Positions 62,955 through 64,000 of a stretch of DNA of 64,000 nt are shown piece by piece. The notes below the pieces were generated by a model, which did not search any database, had not been told where the DNA came from, and saw only the letters and a list, made by a program, of their open reading frames with translations. The DNA is from Mariniflexile sp. TRM1-10 (GTDB taxonomy: Bacteria > Bacteroidota > Bacteroidia > Flavobacteriales > Flavobacteriaceae): contig NZ_CP022985.1 of the NCBI RefSeq assembly GCF_003425985.1, forward strand, positions 1,897,501-1,961,500. Reading direction: 5' to 3'. The translations under genes and the position numbers were made by a program. Every line of letters begins with the position of its first letter. Position 1 is the stretch's first letter.

Positions 62955-63380
62955 ATGAAATTTGAAAACTCAACCTATTATGGTGCCATAGACTCAAAAA
63001 AAGTAACCCTGGACATTGGGAACCTTTATTTATTGGATTTTTTTTGTATCGCTGAATTTAAGGAAGGTGTACATATTGGTATAGAAGAATGCGAAGACAT
63101 CGTCATGGCTTTGGTAGATCACTACGGTGAGGACTTGAAAATTGGTTTTATTTCAAATAGGATAGCCTCATTTTCTATTGATCTTAAACAATGGATCAAA
63201 TTTAATACCGACTATGATTTTATTGTCGCGTCGGCCATTGTTTTTTATGATGATTTAAATTTCAATATTGCCACAATTGAAAAATACCTGTCCCATAATA
63301 GCACAAAAAGATGCTGTACATTAAATCAGTCCATTGAATGGATGAGAAATTTAAAGGAATTTAAGGATATTTATGCTTGA
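62955..63380 (+). CDS. Hypothetical protein, STAS/SpoIIAA-like fold possible
   Basis: 141 residues. The pattern KVTLDIGNLYLLDFFCIAEFKEGVHIGIEECEDIVMAL, KIGFISNRIASFSIDLKQW, DFIVASAIVFYDDLNFNIATIEKYL alternates strands and helices as in small STAS/SEC14-like proteins seen in Flavobacteria. No catalytic residue is obvious. It stands alone before pheS. The fold is a guess from the pattern. Confidence 0.65.
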   Translation: MKFENSTYYGAIDSKKVTLDIGNLYLLDFFCIAEFKEGVHIGIEECEDIVMALVDHYGEDLKIGFISNRIASFSIDLKQWIKFNTDYDFIVASAIVFYDDLNFNIATIEKYLSHNSTKRCCTLNQSIEWMRNLKEFKDIYA

Positions 63381-63586
63381 AAAGTATAAATTAAGAATAT
63401 GTTTTTAAATCCCTGTTTAGCTATTTGGCAACAAAAAAGTAGTCCCCAAGAACAGCCAATCCCTAACGGATTGAATTCAATTTCCTTTAAAAAAGACAGT
63501 TCTTTCTAAATTCCAGATCTTTCCGATAATAATTATTTATAGTTTGTCAAAAATAATGTTCATTATCAAATTCCGTAAAAAATCAG

Positions 63587-63594
63587 TAAATTTG
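63587..63594 (+). promoter_or_regulatory. Promoter -7 box for pheS
   Basis: TAAATTTG fits TANNTTTG and lies 18 bases before the pheS ATG. No clear TTTG sits at the right distance upstream. The rest of 63381-63586 is AT-rich with no gene. Confidence 0.4.
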
Positions 63595-63612
63595 CCATCA
63601 TTTTAGGAAGTT

Positions 63613-64000
63613 ATGATAGACAAGATAAAAGAACTTATTACCGAAGCAGAAGCCTTTAAAGCACAAACCAAAGAGGAAGTAGAAGCTTTCAGAATAAAAT
63701 ACTTAGGCTCTAAAGGACTTCTAAAGGAGTTTTATGGAGAATTAAAAAACGTTGCCAACGACCAAAAAAGGGAGTTTGGGCAAATAATAAATCAACTTAA
63801 AAATACAGCCGAAGACAAAGTAAATACTTTAAAGGAATCCTTAGAAAGTAAAGAGGAAGTAAAAGGTATTTATGGTGATTTATCACGTCCGGGAAACCCG
63901 ATTCAAATTGGTGCGCGTCATCCGATTTCTATAGTAAAAAATCAAATTATAGATATTTTTTCTAACATTGGTTTTAATGTTAGTGAAGGCCCGGAAATTG
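63613..64000 (+). CDS. pheS: Phenylalanine--tRNA ligase alpha subunit (3' truncated by window edge)
   Basis: Charges tRNA-Phe together with the beta subunit. The ATG at 63613 opens the frame to the window end (129 codons). The N-terminal coiled coil (ITEAEAFKAQTKEEVEAFRIKYLGSKGLLKEFYGELKNV, in pieces) and then GARHPISIVKNQIIDIFSNIGFNVSEGPEI, the start of the catalytic core, are diagnostic of PheS. The aminoacylation site and the rest lie beyond the window. Confidence 0.96.
   Translation, partial: MIDKIKELITEAEAFKAQTKEEVEAFRIKYLGSKGLLKEFYGELKNVANDQKREFGQIINQLKNTAEDKVNTLKESLESKEEVKGIYGDLSRPGNPIQIGARHPISIVKNQIIDIFSNIGFNVSEGPEI

Overview
The window looks like a chromosomal segment of a Bacteroidota bacterium, most likely family Flavobacteriaceae. 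It is AT-rich. It has SusC/SusD-type glycan uptake genes, an ECF sigma/FecR pair, a complete Bat (aerotolerance) operon, many short lipoproteins with a Cys lipobox, and TTTG...TANNTTTG-type promoter elements. No rRNA, tRNA, CRISPR array, integrase or transposase was found.

Region 1 (1-24.3 kb) is a polysaccharide utilization locus aimed at L-arabinose-rich glycans. Reading leftward from the regulator, it holds an ECF sigma factor, a FecR-like anti-sigma factor, a SusC transporter carrying the STN signalling domain, and SusD. Next come two strong hairpins, then GH51, GH43 with a C-terminal domain, a serine hydrolase, two more GH43s, a GH127/GH146 beta-L-arabinofuranosidase, GH39, a second GH51 and an aldose epimerase. 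A GH97 gene, cut by the left window edge, converges on this block across a 26-bp bidirectional terminator. The predicted flow is binding by SusD, import by SusC, and endo- and exo-removal of alpha- and beta-linked arabinose outside the cytoplasm. Activation would run through SusC to FecR to sigma.

Region 2 (24.7-45 kb) is a mosaic. It holds dinB, a CYTH protein, a YCII-like lipoprotein and an endonuclease/phosphatase-family membrane protein. A 2.3-kb island follows, flanked by perfect 33-bp direct repeats copied from the 3' end of pbpC. It carries an ankyrin lipoprotein, a second secreted protein and remnant gene tails, resembling an orphan toxin/immunity cassette array. Then come pbpC, a DUF559 endonuclease gene between direct copies of a hairpin-rich repeat, a monooxygenase-fold protein, a thioester alpha-2-macroglobulin, an isoaspartyl peptidase, an ALDH7 dehydrogenase, an AlbA_2 protein, a frameshifted four-helix-bundle gene and an SDR.

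Region 3 (45.3-56.8 kb) holds a DUF4382 lipoprotein and then the Bat operon: moxR, DUF58, a two-TM protein, batA, batB, batC, batD and batE, followed by a beta-carbonic anhydrase. The two-TM gene has a degenerate heptanucleotide tandem array inside its signal-peptide coding region.

Region 4 (56.9-64 kb) holds a heme-uptake-like operon (TonB receptor, HmuY-like lipoprotein, DoxX) divergent from a DUF6607-type gene, with a 13-3-13 inverted repeat between them. It ends with cvpA, two small conserved genes and the start of pheS.

The most unusual content is the dispersed non-coding repeats: a hairpin-rich family in three copies next to a DUF559 gene, a ~200-bp family in two copies, ~110-bp inverted repeats bracketing the sigma gene, and a short CTCATCTTGACTTTTT family.
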